Shown: piece by piece, positions 1 through 7,081 of the stretch | Layout: every line of letters begins with the position of its first letter | How positions within the stretch are numbered: the first letter of the stretch is position 1 | Source: Desulfobacteraceae bacterium | GTDB taxonomy: Bacteria; Desulfobacterota; DSM-4660; Desulfatiglandales; Desulfatiglandaceae | DNA length: 37,414 bases | Direction: 5' to 3' | Assembly (NCBI GenBank): GCA_030613055.1 | Contig: JAUWMR010000040.1 | Span: forward strand, 1-37,414 | Translations under genes and position numbers: made by a program | Notes under the pieces: model-generated | Told to the model about the DNA's origin: nothing | Database searches by the model: none | The model's input: the letters and a program-made list of their open reading frames with translations, nothing else

Positions 1-54
1 CTTAACCAACAACTCGTCATAGAGCAGCAGAATTTGTGAAGGGATTTTCAGCAT
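1..54 (-). CDS. 5' end of possible tyrosine recombinase (integron-integrase-like), cut by window edge
   Basis: Reading leftward from an ATG at 54-52, 18 codons stay open to the window edge and begin MLKIPSQILLLYDEL. In my memory this opening is typical of short-arm N-termini of integron-type tyrosine recombinases of deltaproteobacteria and gammaproteobacteria, but only 18 residues are visible, so no catalytic residue can be checked. The gene is divergent from the small genes on the plus strand and lies about 135 bases from a GTTAGGC core site, which is the layout of intI-attI. The ribosome binding site is weak. It could equally be an unrelated gene. Confidence 0.35.
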   Translation of the reverse strand, partial: MLKIPSQILLLYDELLVK

Positions 55-188
55 ATCAGTTTATCCGGTTTTCTGGATATCTCCTCTTTTAGCATGTTAT
101 CCAGTTAGAAAACTGTAAAATCTGGCCCATTTTTTGTAAAGTAAAAAATTATAGATAGGGTTTTATCCAGAAACTGTATACTAACTTG

Positions 189-195
189 TTAGGCA
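189..195 (+). other. Candidate integron recombination core site (GTTRRRY)
   Basis: GTTAGGC fits the GTTRRRY consensus of attI/attC crossover sites exactly, is preceded by a short inverted partner (CTAACTTGTTAG at 183-194), and lies between the possible recombinase start at 54 and a small plus-strand gene that starts 10 bases after it. That is the expected place for attI next to a first cassette. A seven-base match is weak by itself, and I could not find a convincing attC site downstream. Confidence 0.3.
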
Positions 196-204
196 CCAAA
201 CGAT

Positions 205-522
205 ATGAAGAAACACGAAAAGCTATTTGAATTAGCACAAAATTTAGCAAAGAAAACATATGGGTTTCTTGACACAAAAGGACCGGGAATTGGGAACCAT
301 GCTACAAATCAATTTATTTCACAGCTTAGGCAATTTCCAAAGAAGAATTCGGAAATGATTACAGCGAACAGAATATATGTGGTGACAATTCATTATCTGT
401 AGATTTTTATTTTCCTGAAGACGGTGTAATTGTGGAAATCGCACTAGGGCTAAAGAATCCAAATACAGAATATGAAAAAGATATTTTAAAAGCCCTAATG
501 GCCAAAGATATTGCAGTGGAGA
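205..522 (+). pseudogene. Small conserved hypothetical gene, frameshifted and cut by a mini-element
   Basis: The first frame gives about 45 residues (MKKHEKLFELAQ..., with FLDTKGPGIGNHATNQF). The reading then continues convincingly in another frame from about position 350 (FGNDYSEQNICGDNSL, then VDFYFPEDGVIVEIALGL, up to ALMAKDIAV), so one frameshift lies at about 330-352 in an A-rich stretch. The second frame runs straight into the terminal repeat of the mini-element that starts at 523, so the 3' end is also lost or displaced. No function is recognised; I recall this kind of short stand-alone protein as a cassette-type gene. A short open stretch after the element (about 911-965) could be the displaced 3' end, but I cannot show it. 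Confidence 0.6.
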
Positions 523-910
523 TGGGGTCGGGCCACGTTAACTATTTAGAACCATTAAAGAAAGACCGTAAAAACACCCTCATTTAGGCCCTATATCGAG
601 CTTTTCAGGGGCAAAAAGAGCATTATTCACAATAAACAATGGCGAGAGCGAAAAGACATTATATCCCGGGGCAGATATGGCACACCCCGGTTAAATGGGC
701 TTCACATTTAACGGGGTAAATAACCCACCGATGGGAGCATTGGCCTTAGGGAGAAAATCCACCGAAGCAGGAGAATTATATCAACTTAGAGAGCCTGTTG
801 TTCCTTACGGTGCCCATTTTGGGGTCAAAAAGGGCGATATAGGGCCTTAAACCACCTATTTTTTGAACGTTAACCTATAGATATCAAGAACTTGGCGCGG
901 CCCGACCCCA
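523..910 (+). mobile_element. Non-autonomous mini-element derived from a REP-type Y1 transposase element
   Basis: It is bounded by 15 bp inverted ends (TGGGGTCGGGCCACG at 523-537 and its complement, one mismatch, at 896-910). The left 160 bases nearly match the left end of the complete element at 1301-2238, including the first codons of its transposase; the right 160 bases match its last 150 or so bases with about 15% divergence. The transposase middle is missing. A separate palindrome sits at the deletion junction (685-715). It is inserted in the broken gene that starts at 205 and presumably depends on a transposase acting in trans. Confidence 0.8.
685..715. repeat. Dispersed palindrome, CCCCGTTAAAT stem, copy 1
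   Basis: CCCCGGTTAAATG (685-697) pairs with CATTTAACGGGG (704-715). The complementary strand has the same stem, CCCCGTTAAAT...ATTTAACCGGGG, as the palindrome at 6558-6588, but a different loop. It is nested in the mini-element, exactly where that element lacks the transposase middle. Confidence 0.7.
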
Positions 911-965
911 TTTGATGTTAAAGAATTGTCAATTGGGATAACTTTCATAATTACGAGGGTGCCTA

Positions 966-1244
966 ATGAATGACCAGAAACATCAAGAAACTGATAGCTA
1001 TGATAGCATTGGTGCTGCGATCAAGGCACATGCGGGGATTATTACTTTCTTAACACTCATCTTGCTCATGAAAATAGGAATTCTTCCTAAGCACATCATG
1101 CTCCTTCTTATTGGTGCTCTAGCTGGTGTTTGGGGAATATTTGAATTGATGGGTTCCAAATATACCGTATTGGCGACAATCGGTTGGATTATCGCGGCGC
1201 TATGGATGATATTCGGAGATAGGGGGATATTGTCAGGGTATTAA
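966..1244 (+). CDS. Small predicted membrane protein
   Basis: A 92-residue protein with a polar N-terminus (residues 1-20) followed by three closely spaced hydrophobic segments at about 23-40, 44-60 and 67-84. There are no catalytic motifs or cysteine pairs. The start is preceded by GAGGGTG with short spacing. It lies between two copies of the Y1-type element and after a broken small gene, in a region with accessory character. No family is recognised. The even distribution of hydrophobic segments and the initiation signal make it a plausible real gene. Confidence 0.5.
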   Translation: MNDQKHQETDSYDSIGAAIKAHAGIITFLTLILLMKIGILPKHIMLLLIGALAGVWGIFELMGSKYTVLATIGWIIAALWMIFGDRGILSGY

Positions 1245-1300
1245 TGGATTATAGATATAATATGGCCGAAAAATTCTTTTAAGAACTCTTTAAAATGAGA

Positions 1301-2238
1301 TGGGGTCGGGCCACGCTAACTATTTAGAACTATTAAAGAAAGACCGTAAAAACACCCTCATTTAGGCCCTATATCGAGCTTTTCAGGGGCAAAAAGAGCA
1401 TTATTGCCAATAATCAATGGCGAGAGCGAAAAGACATTATATCCCGGGGCAGATATGGCATATAACTCACCGTTGCCATAAAAGAGAGTTTTTGCTGAAG
1501 TTTGCAAAGGATCGGCGAAGATGGCTTCAGTGGCTTTTTGAAGCGAAGAAACGTTATGGTTTGCCAATATTGAATTATGCTGTCACCTCGAACCATATTC
1601 ATCTTCTTTTGGTTGGTGATGATGATCGTGATGTGATTCCAAATTCGATTAAACTGATTGCTGGGCGAACTGGGCAAGAATATAATCAAAGGAAGAATCG
1701 GAAGGGAGCATTTTGGGAGGATCGCTATCACGCAACGGCGGTCGAAAGCGGTGAGCATCTATTTCAGTGTCTTGTATATATTGATCTCAATATGGTGCGT
1801 GCAGGTATAGTTGAACATCCTTCCGAATGGCCTTTTTGTGGTTACAACGAAATACAGAAACCAAGAAGTAAAAACATTCTTATAGATTATGAAAGGCTCA
1901 GAAAACTACTTGGTTTTGACTCCTATGATAGGGTGATAACTTATCACAAGGGTTGGGTAGAGGATTACTTGGGAAATGGGAAAAATATCAGAGATGAAAA
2001 ATGGACAAGGAGTATTGCTGTTGGTAGTAGGAGCTTTGTTGATAGAGTAAAATCCATACTGGGAGCACTGGCCTTAGGAAGAAAAAGTATCGAAGCAGGA
2101 GAAGCCTATCAACTTCGAGAGCCCTCTATTCCTTATGGTACCCATTTTGGGGTCAAAAAGGGCGATATAGGGCCTGAAAACACCTATTTTTGGAACGTAA
2201 AGCTATAATATTCAATAAGTTATCGTGGCCCGACCCCA
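1301..2238 (+). mobile_element. Complete REP-associated Y1 (HUH) transposase element
   Basis: A 938 bp unit runs from TGGGGTCGGGCCACG (1301-1315) to the perfect complement CGTGGCCCGACCCCA (2224-2238) and contains one transposase gene that fills it. The ends are repeated, with one mismatch, on the mini-element at 523-910, which identifies them as the element termini. Both copies are preceded by GAGA. No target duplication is apparent, as expected for HUH single-strand transposition. Confidence 0.8.
1417..2208 (+). CDS. REP-associated tyrosine transposase (Y1, IS200-like HUH family)
   Basis: A 263-residue protein of the Y1_Tnp / RAYT family, which cuts single-stranded DNA at REP palindromes using one catalytic tyrosine and a metal-binding HUH pair. 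The HUH pair is visible as NHIHLL (H60, H62). Candidate catalytic tyrosines are Y104 in the GAFWEDRYHA block, or less likely Y89. The N-terminus (ARAKRHYIPGQIWHIT) is the usual RAYT opening. The length fits the longer RAYT group, which has an extra C-terminal region (about 165-263). The whole coding frame is open, so the enzyme may be active. Part of its sequence persists at both ends of the mini-element at 523-910. Confidence 0.88.
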   Translation: MARAKRHYIPGQIWHITHRCHKREFLLKFAKDRRRWLQWLFEAKKRYGLPILNYAVTSNHIHLLLVGDDDRDVIPNSIKLIAGRTGQEYNQRKNRKGAFWEDRYHATAVESGEHLFQCLVYIDLNMVRAGIVEHPSEWPFCGYNEIQKPRSKNILIDYERLRKLLGFDSYDRVITYHKGWVEDYLGNGKNIRDEKWTRSIAVGSRSFVDRVKSILGALALGRKSIEAGEAYQLREPSIPYGTHFGVKKGDIGPENTYFWNVKL

Positions 2239-2308
2239 GAATTTGCTATTATATCTCGGCATTATATATTAAAAGAATATCCACTGTAACTCATTAAGGA
2301 GAATAAAG

Positions 2309-3208
2309 ATGAAGTATTTTATTTTTGTTTTAACTCTTTTCCTGCTGTCTCCAGCATGGGGAGGCTCTTCAATTACAATAGGAAAATCAAAAGAGGGCGT
2401 TCCTCAAAATTTAAATCTTGAAAAGTTAGGTGTTTTATTCAAATATCATTCAGATTGGTCACTGGGAGAGCAAAATGAAAAATGTAATATTGTATACAAA
2501 TTAAATTATGCGCAGATTAATATTAACAATTTTAAACTTCCCCAGGGAGGCCTTTCTCTTGAAGAATTTGTAAGACAGGTACAAAGTCAAATGAATCCAC
2601 CCTATAACCTGAAGAAAGACAATGGCATTAAGAGGGTTCATGGAAAAGAATTTTGGGTGCATGATTTATATAAGAAAGGGGTTAAAAAGGCAAACTTTAA
2701 AGCTTTTTTTATGATAACCGAAAAAAACTATGGTCTTTGGATTTTAACAACTTACGGAGGCCGACGAAGTTACGAAGAAGTCCTTGATGTTGTGGGTTCT
2801 GTACAAAAAACAGTCCAAAAAGTTTCTTTATATAAGCAACCGCTGAAAGACCGGAAATACACTGTGTTTGGAGAATACAAGGTAGAAGGAAGTTTTAAGG
2901 GAAAGGTTTTTCTTTCGGATCTTTCTTCAAGAAGTGATTACCCAATATATCTTGCTTTTTATCCTGTAAGAAGAGCGAAAAGGGAAAAACCAAGAAATTC
3001 CATAAAAAATTTTATTATATGTGGCAAACCTGTTTTTATAGCAACAGACAACCGTGGTAAATACAGGACTGATCTTTATGAAGGTTACTGGTGGGTTGAT
3101 GCTTATAAAAGAAGTGGTACTATATGGAAGCTTCTTAAAGGAGGAGATGTTTTTAAAAGTTCTCGCGCAAAAAAAATGCATAATCTAAAAATAGATAATA
3201 AATCCTGA
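2309..3208 (+). CDS. Exported protein of unknown function, PsbP/DUF1795-like N-terminal fold suspected
   Basis: A 299-residue protein with a clear signal peptide (MKYFIFVLTLFLLSPAWG, cleavage near residue 18-19) and a good ribosome binding site (AAGGAGAA). Residues 35-165 have the rhythm of PsbP/DUF1795-like domains: an opening LFKYHSDWS, a central acidic and aromatic part, and a closing YEEVLDVVGSVQK. Residues 190-299 contain a beta-rich part with YRTDLYEGYWWVDAYK, resembling a carboxypeptidase-regulatory-like repeat. Both assignments are by pattern only. It is followed 63 bases later by another exported protein, with which it may form an envelope operon. Confidence 0.55.
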   Translation: MKYFIFVLTLFLLSPAWGGSSITIGKSKEGVPQNLNLEKLGVLFKYHSDWSLGEQNEKCNIVYKLNYAQININNFKLPQGGLSLEEFVRQVQSQMNPPYNLKKDNGIKRVHGKEFWVHDLYKKGVKKANFKAFFMITEKNYGLWILTTYGGRRSYEEVLDVVGSVQKTVQKVSLYKQPLKDRKYTVFGEYKVEGSFKGKVFLSDLSSRSDYPIYLAFYPVRRAKREKPRNSIKNFIICGKPVFIATDNRGKYRTDLYEGYWWVDAYKRSGTIWKLLKGGDVFKSSRAKKMHNLKIDNKS

Positions 3209-3271
3209 GTACCAAATGATTTTTCAAATATCTTTTACTATTTTTTAATAATCCCAAAAGGAGATTTTATT

Positions 3272-4186
3272 ATGAAAACAAAATTATTCCTAACGGTAGT
3301 AATGCTTATTGTAGTTACAAGTGGAAATCTTTTTGCAGAAAAGAAAACAGACATTGTACCTACTTATGCCGATAGCAAACCTTCTTATGATGATGTATTA
3401 GGTTATAATGAATTTTATGTTTGCGTTGGCAAAACCGCTGATGATAAGGCGGACATTAAAAAAATTGAAGGGTATGTTCGTCATAGATTTTGTTATGCTC
3501 CCAAAGGACGTTCCCAATTGGAAATAATAAAGAATTATGAAGAAGCAATACTTAAAAAGGATGGTAGTGTATTTCCAATATCGAATAAAAAAGAATGCAT
3601 AAAGGCTTTTATGAAAAAGGGGCATCCTGGCCATGGTATGCAGAATTATGAATATATGCAATTACCCAACTATGCAGGTAAATATTTTTCCGGGATTATA
3701 CCTACTGACACAGTAGATTTTTATATATGTGTCGTTACAGGAAATGTAGACAGTAAAGTAGTATATTCTTTGGTGACTATCGAAACAAAACCAATGGACA
3801 AGGGAATGATATCGCTTGAGAATTTAGATGCCGGTTTGGTAACCAAAGGTCATATTGCGATTTACGACATCTATTTTGAAACCGGCAAATCTGAAATTAA
3901 GGGTGAATCTTACGATGCTTTAAAAACGATAGCTGAATACTTAAAAGCACATTCTGATAAGAAATATCTGGTTGTTGGCCATACCGATAATGTTGGTGAT
4001 TTTGATGCAAATATTAAACTCTCACATGAAAGAGCAAACGCGGTGGCTCGTGGATTAATTGTAGATCATAGTGTTAATAAAGAACAGTTGAAGTCTCACG
4101 GGGTTGGTCCTGCTTCGCCTGTAGCCAGTAATTCAACAGACAATGGAAAAGAAAAAAACAGACGTGTTGAAATAGTGGAACAATAA
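3272..4186 (+). CDS. OmpA-family C-terminal domain envelope protein
   Basis: A 304-residue protein with a signal peptide (residues 1-22, ending LFA). The C-terminal part (about 196-302) is an OmpA/MotB peptidoglycan-binding domain: IYFETGKSEIKGES, VVGHTDNVGD, LSHERANAVA and NRRVEIVEQ are the standard blocks, including the Asp and Arg that contact diaminopimelate. The N-terminal 170 residues are not recognised; two or three cysteines there could form disulfides. It should sit in the periplasm or outer membrane and hold on to peptidoglycan. The start has AAAAGGAG at good spacing. It belongs with the exported protein just upstream. Confidence 0.8.
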   Translation: MKTKLFLTVVMLIVVTSGNLFAEKKTDIVPTYADSKPSYDDVLGYNEFYVCVGKTADDKADIKKIEGYVRHRFCYAPKGRSQLEIIKNYEEAILKKDGSVFPISNKKECIKAFMKKGHPGHGMQNYEYMQLPNYAGKYFSGIIPTDTVDFYICVVTGNVDSKVVYSLVTIETKPMDKGMISLENLDAGLVTKGHIAIYDIYFETGKSEIKGESYDALKTIAEYLKAHSDKKYLVVGHTDNVGDFDANIKLSHERANAVARGLIVDHSVNKEQLKSHGVGPASPVASNSTDNGKEKNRRVEIVEQ

Positions 4187-4216
4187 TATACTAAAACCGG
4201 CAAAGGATCAAAAAGG

Positions 4217-4349
4217 GGTCAAGTCTCCGTTTGACTGTTGTATGGAATGCTGTTGAAACATGGGACCTGTTTTTAACATAAATGAGGTTAAAATTGTCTT
4301 TATGGTATTCTTAGATAAGAGCCGATAACAGTCAAACGGAGACTTGACC
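4217..4349. repeat. REP-pair element with 23 bp perfect inverted ends
   Basis: GGTCAAGTCTCCGTTTGACT(GTT) at 4217-4239 and its exact complement at 4327-4349 bound an 87-base AT-rich spacer. Each arm is itself a short palindrome (GTCAA...TTGAC), the structure of paired REP sequences mobilised by Y1 transposases. The ends differ from those of the element at 1301-2238, so a different transposase is implied. Its right end lies only 11 bases before the remnant of an ATPase gene, which suggests that it or a linked rearrangement truncated that gene. Confidence 0.75.
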
Positions 4350-4360
4350 GCCTGATTTGA

Positions 4361-4555
4361 ACAATTGGAAATGCAGTTTCATATATAGACAAAATTACTG
4401 AAGAATCAATTCCTACACTTCCAATTGGAACTTGTGTATTCAGCGGAATTGCTACACCAATGCCTTTGAAACTAAAAATCGAGAAGCTACCAGACGAGCA
4501 AAAACCAGATAGTCATACTTTGCAATTTGAAAAAATATCGGAGGTCACCCAATGA
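4361..4555 (+). pseudogene. 3' remnant of HerA-type (DUF87) ATPase gene
   Basis: In the frame that ends with TGA at 4553-4555, 64 codons read TIGNAVSYID..., FSGIATPMPLKLKIEKLP, then TLQFEKISEVTQ. This resembles the C-terminal tail of HerA/DUF87-type hexameric ATPases found in defence islands. An in-frame stop (4358-4360) and the REP pair precede it, so the Walker motifs and most of the gene are missing. The stop overlaps the start of the RhuM-like gene (ATGA), the coupling expected within a former operon. The family call rests on a short tail and is moderate at best. Confidence 0.5.
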
Positions 4556-4815
4556 CCCCATCTACAAACCAATCCGGAATCGTCCTCTACACCACAACAG
4601 ACGGCAAAGTTAAAATCGATACTATTTTCCAAAACGAAACCATCTGGCTGACCCAGAAGAAAATGGCTGAACTTTTCGATGTAAAGCGCCCGGCCATCAC
4701 AAAACACTTGAAAAACATCTTTGAAAGCGGTGAATTAGACGAAAAAGTGGTTGGTTCCATTTTGGAACATACCACTCAACATGGGGCAATAGAAGGTAAA
4801 ACACAGACTAATCCT
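4552..4815 (+). pseudogene. 5' remnant of RhuM-family gene
   Basis: The product begins with a typical RhuM N-terminus: SGIVLYTTTDGKVKID, then ETIWLTQKKMAELFDV and ITKHLKNIFESGELDE, a helix-turn-helix-like block. Normal RhuM proteins are about 330 residues. Here the similarity ends at about residue 87 (EGKTQT), and the remaining frame runs into the next gene in a different register until 4881. A good GGAGG lies 7 bases before the ATG. RhuM proteins are common in pathogenicity and restriction islands; their role is not settled. Together with the HerA remnant this is a decayed two-gene defence-type module. Confidence 0.65.
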
Positions 4816-4852
4816 GTAAAAAAATTAGGTGTAGTATTGGACAGGAGGGTTC

Positions 4853-6271
4853 ATGACCGGCAAGATTTTAATCGTGGATGATGAAAAAGATATGTTGGCT
4901 CTTTTAAAGAGGATTATCTCAGAGGAGACAGATCACGAACTGGTCACCGAGGCTAATCCTTTCAGGGCCCTTGAATTGTTCAAGGAGTCTCCTTTTGATC
5001 TGGTGATCACTGATCTGAAGATGCCAAGAATGGACGGGATCAAGCTTTTAGGGGATATAAAAAGGATTCGACCGGAGGTTTCCGTTATTATCCTTACTGC
5101 CTATGCAACTATTGAAACTGCTGTGGAGGCGATTCAAAAAGGCGCATACGATTACATAACCAAGCCATTCAGGCGGGAAAGGATTCTGCTCACAATAGAT
5201 AAGGTTATGAAATGGCAGGAGATGGTGAAAGAAAACCTGGCCCTTAGGCAGGCATTGGCAGAGAAGGGCGATGTCTCGCCACTTATCGGTACAACCCAGG
5301 TCATGAAGGAGATATTTGATCGGATTTCACAGGTCGCCCCGACCACGGCCACGGTGCTGATCACCGGTGCCAGTGGAACCGGAAAGGAGTTAGTTGCCCG
5401 GGCCATTCACCAAAACAGCCTGAGGCGTTCAAAAAAGCTCGTTACGGTCAACTGCACCGCGATCCCTGAGCAGGTTATTGAGAGCGAGCTTTTCGGCCAT
5501 GTAAAAGGGGCCTTTACCGGTGCCTGGAGAGACAAAAAGGGACTGGTTGAGGTGGCCCATGAAGGGACCCTCTTTTTAGATGAGATCGGCGACCTTAGCC
5601 AGGGAATGCAAACCAAGCTACTCAGGCTTCTCCAGGAAGGGGAGTATAAAGCGGTGGGGAGTGTAGTAACAAAACATGCGGACCTGCGATTCATAACCGC
5701 TACAAATCATAATTTAAAATCAGAAATCCAGGAAAAGCGATTCAGAGAAGATCTTTACTATCGCATAAACGTTATTCATATTGACCTGCCTCCCCTGAAG
5801 GAGAGGAAGCAGGACATCCCCATTTTAAGCTATAATTTCTTGAAAAAATATGCAGGAATATACCAGAAAAATATTCAGGACATCTCATCCTCGGCCCTGC
5901 AAGGTCTTGTTTCGCAGGAATTTTCCGGAAACGTCAGGGAGCTGGAAAACATCATTGAGCGTGGTGTTATCTTTTGCAAAACTAATACCTTGGAGTTAAA
6001 AGACCTGTTTTTGGACAAAGAACAGGCGGGCTTTTACCCGGATCTTGACCAGGTTGCATCTCATCTATCCTTCAAAGAGGCCAAGGACAGGATGATCAGG
6101 TTGTTTCATGAGCAATACATACGCTCGCTCCTCGCGCAAAGCAAGGGAAACATAAGTAAGGCAGCAGAAATAGCCGGAATTCAAAGGCAATATCTTCATC
6201 GATTGATGAAGGAGGCAGGTATTGATGCTGCGGATTTCAGAAAAAGAGACGATGAAGTCACGGCATGTTGA
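4853..6271 (+). CDS. NtrC-family sigma-54 response regulator
   Basis: A 472-residue protein in three parts. The receiver (about 4-120) has the phosphoacceptor D54 in VITDLKMP and the KPF lysine near 105. The AAA+ sigma-54 activation domain (about 143-370) has Walker A GASGTGKE (172-179), an intact GAFTGA loop (219-224), Walker B GTLFLDEIGD and the R-finger region. The C-terminal Fis-type helix-turn-helix (about 430-460) reads GNISKAAEIAGIQRQYLHRLM. When phosphorylated it should activate -24/-12 promoters. The ATG at 4853 follows AGGAGGG. No kinase gene is adjacent, so its partner is unknown. The end overlaps the convergent CBS gene by 14 bases. Confidence 0.93.
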   Translation: MTGKILIVDDEKDMLALLKRIISEETDHELVTEANPFRALELFKESPFDLVITDLKMPRMDGIKLLGDIKRIRPEVSVIILTAYATIETAVEAIQKGAYDYITKPFRRERILLTIDKVMKWQEMVKENLALRQALAEKGDVSPLIGTTQVMKEIFDRISQVAPTTATVLITGASGTGKELVARAIHQNSLRRSKKLVTVNCTAIPEQVIESELFGHVKGAFTGAWRDKKGLVEVAHEGTLFLDEIGDLSQGMQTKLLRLLQEGEYKAVGSVVTKHADLRFITATNHNLKSEIQEKRFREDLYYRINVIHIDLPPLKERKQDIPILSYNFLKKYAGIYQKNIQDISSSALQGLVSQEFSGNVRELENIIERGVIFCKTNTLELKDLFLDKEQAGFYPDLDQVASHLSFKEAKDRMIRLFHEQYIRSLLAQSKGNISKAAEIAGIQRQYLHRLMKEAGIDAADFRKRDDEVTAC

Positions 6272-6470
6272 GACCCAGCTCTTCTAAGGCATCTTCAAGA
6301 CGAATCATGCCGATAGGTCGCTTGTTGCGGACCACGGCGATATTCTTGAGGTTGTTTTTTACCATCAGTTCAACCGCGTGTATGATTTTGTCACTCATAG
6401 TTACCGAGGGATAAAGCTGCATGCCTTCCCTAAAAGGTAGAAGTATCTCCTCTACTTTCTTCCCCTTCAT
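6258..6470 (-). CDS. Small single-CBS-domain protein
   Basis: A protein of about 70 residues from the ATG at 6470, which follows GGGGTGA; an in-frame TTG at 6494 would add eight residues. It reads VEEILLPFREGMQLYP, then AVELMVKNNLKNIAVV and PIGMIRLEDALEELG, which is one CBS motif; two would normally pair to bind an adenine nucleotide, so it probably acts as a dimer. It converges on and overlaps the sigma-54 regulator by 14 bases. Other CBS proteins in this window are the REC-CBS regulator at 9938 and the CBS-ACT protein at 24554. Confidence 0.65.
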   Translation of the reverse strand: MKGKKVEEILLPFREGMQLYPSVTMSDKIIHAVELMVKNNLKNIAVVRNKRPIGMIRLEDALEELGLNMP

Positions 6471-6557
6471 TAATTCACCCCAATATTGCACCAAAAAACG
6501 TATCTTATCAATATCCTGGGAGAAATCCGCCTCAGGCGGATAAAACCCTTACGCCTG

Positions 6558-6588
6558 CCCCGTTAAATCTTTATCTATTTAACCGGGG
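6558..6588. repeat. Dispersed palindrome, CCCCGTTAAAT stem, copy 2
   Basis: CCCCGTTAAAT (6558-6568) pairs with ATTTAACCGGGG (6577-6588) around an 8-base loop. The stem is the same as at 685-715, while the loop differs. Flanking CTTAC/GTAAG bases extend the pairing imperfectly. It could act as a transcription stop between convergent or divergent units, but the spread of the same stem to a mobile element suggests a repeat family. Confidence 0.7.
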
Positions 6589-6791
6589 TAAGCGTTTTAT
6601 TCTGCCATAACTTATTGAGCAGATACGAAAAAAACATTATATTACACTCCAAAATTGAATTGGGCTGTCATCAAGTATGACAAATCAATCGTTGCAATTG
6701 TTTATTCTGCAATATAAGTGCCATATAAAGAAATGAATCTGTTACGATTTAAATTTAGCTCTGCTTTGTTCAACAACAGCATTTACCAGTA

Positions 6792-6812
6792 AGAAGTGAG
6801 AAGCGAGAAGTG
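6792..6812 (+). repeat. Three tandem seven-base units
   Basis: AGAAGTG, AGAAGCG and AGAAGTG follow one another without gaps. The seven-base period matches the larger arrays at 10805, 24412, 29723 and 30211, although the unit sequence differs. No inverted partner is obvious. Confidence 0.5.
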
Positions 6813-6978
6813 GGTCACTTTTTTGGGTCATACTGTAAACAGACAGGAGACATTTTATCCCATAGTTGTCCACTAAAGGTTCTTAAATCTGAAAATTTTA
6901 TGACTTAGCAAATTTAGTTATTCTGTCATAAGCACCAAAGTAATAGGGGCTTGTGTTTTTTTTCTTTAAAGGCATTTT

Positions 6979-6994
6979 TGGCACATTTCTTGTT
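6979..6994 (+). promoter_or_regulatory. Possible sigma-54 (-24/-12) promoter upstream of the CaCA antiporter
   Basis: TGGCAC, a 5-base spacer, then TTGT. The -24 element is perfect; the -12 element lacks the conserved C of TTGC. It lies about 88 bases before the antiporter start. The window contains two sigma-54 activators that could act on it, but the -12 mismatch keeps this tentative. Confidence 0.35.
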
Positions 6995-7081
6995 AGTGTT
7001 TACAATGCAGGACTTTATAAGACCTGGAAATTCAGGGGGTCTTGAGACTGACCCAAACATTTGATTCAGAAAGGAGAGAAC

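Larger units (their letters stand above)
6471..7081. other. Intergenic region with palindromes, heptamer trace and a possible promoter
   Basis: No gene is seen here. It holds a short palindrome (TCCGCC/GGCGGA near 6527-6541), the second CCCCGTTAAAT palindrome (6558-6588), three seven-base units (6792-6812) and a -24/-12-like site (6979-6994). The rest is AT-rich without open frames of note. Confidence 0.6.

Noticed and set aside
911-4216. attC sites of an integron cassette array
   Set aside because: Only single fragments similar to GCCTAA or GTTAAA were found, with no paired core sites and no foldable attC by eye.
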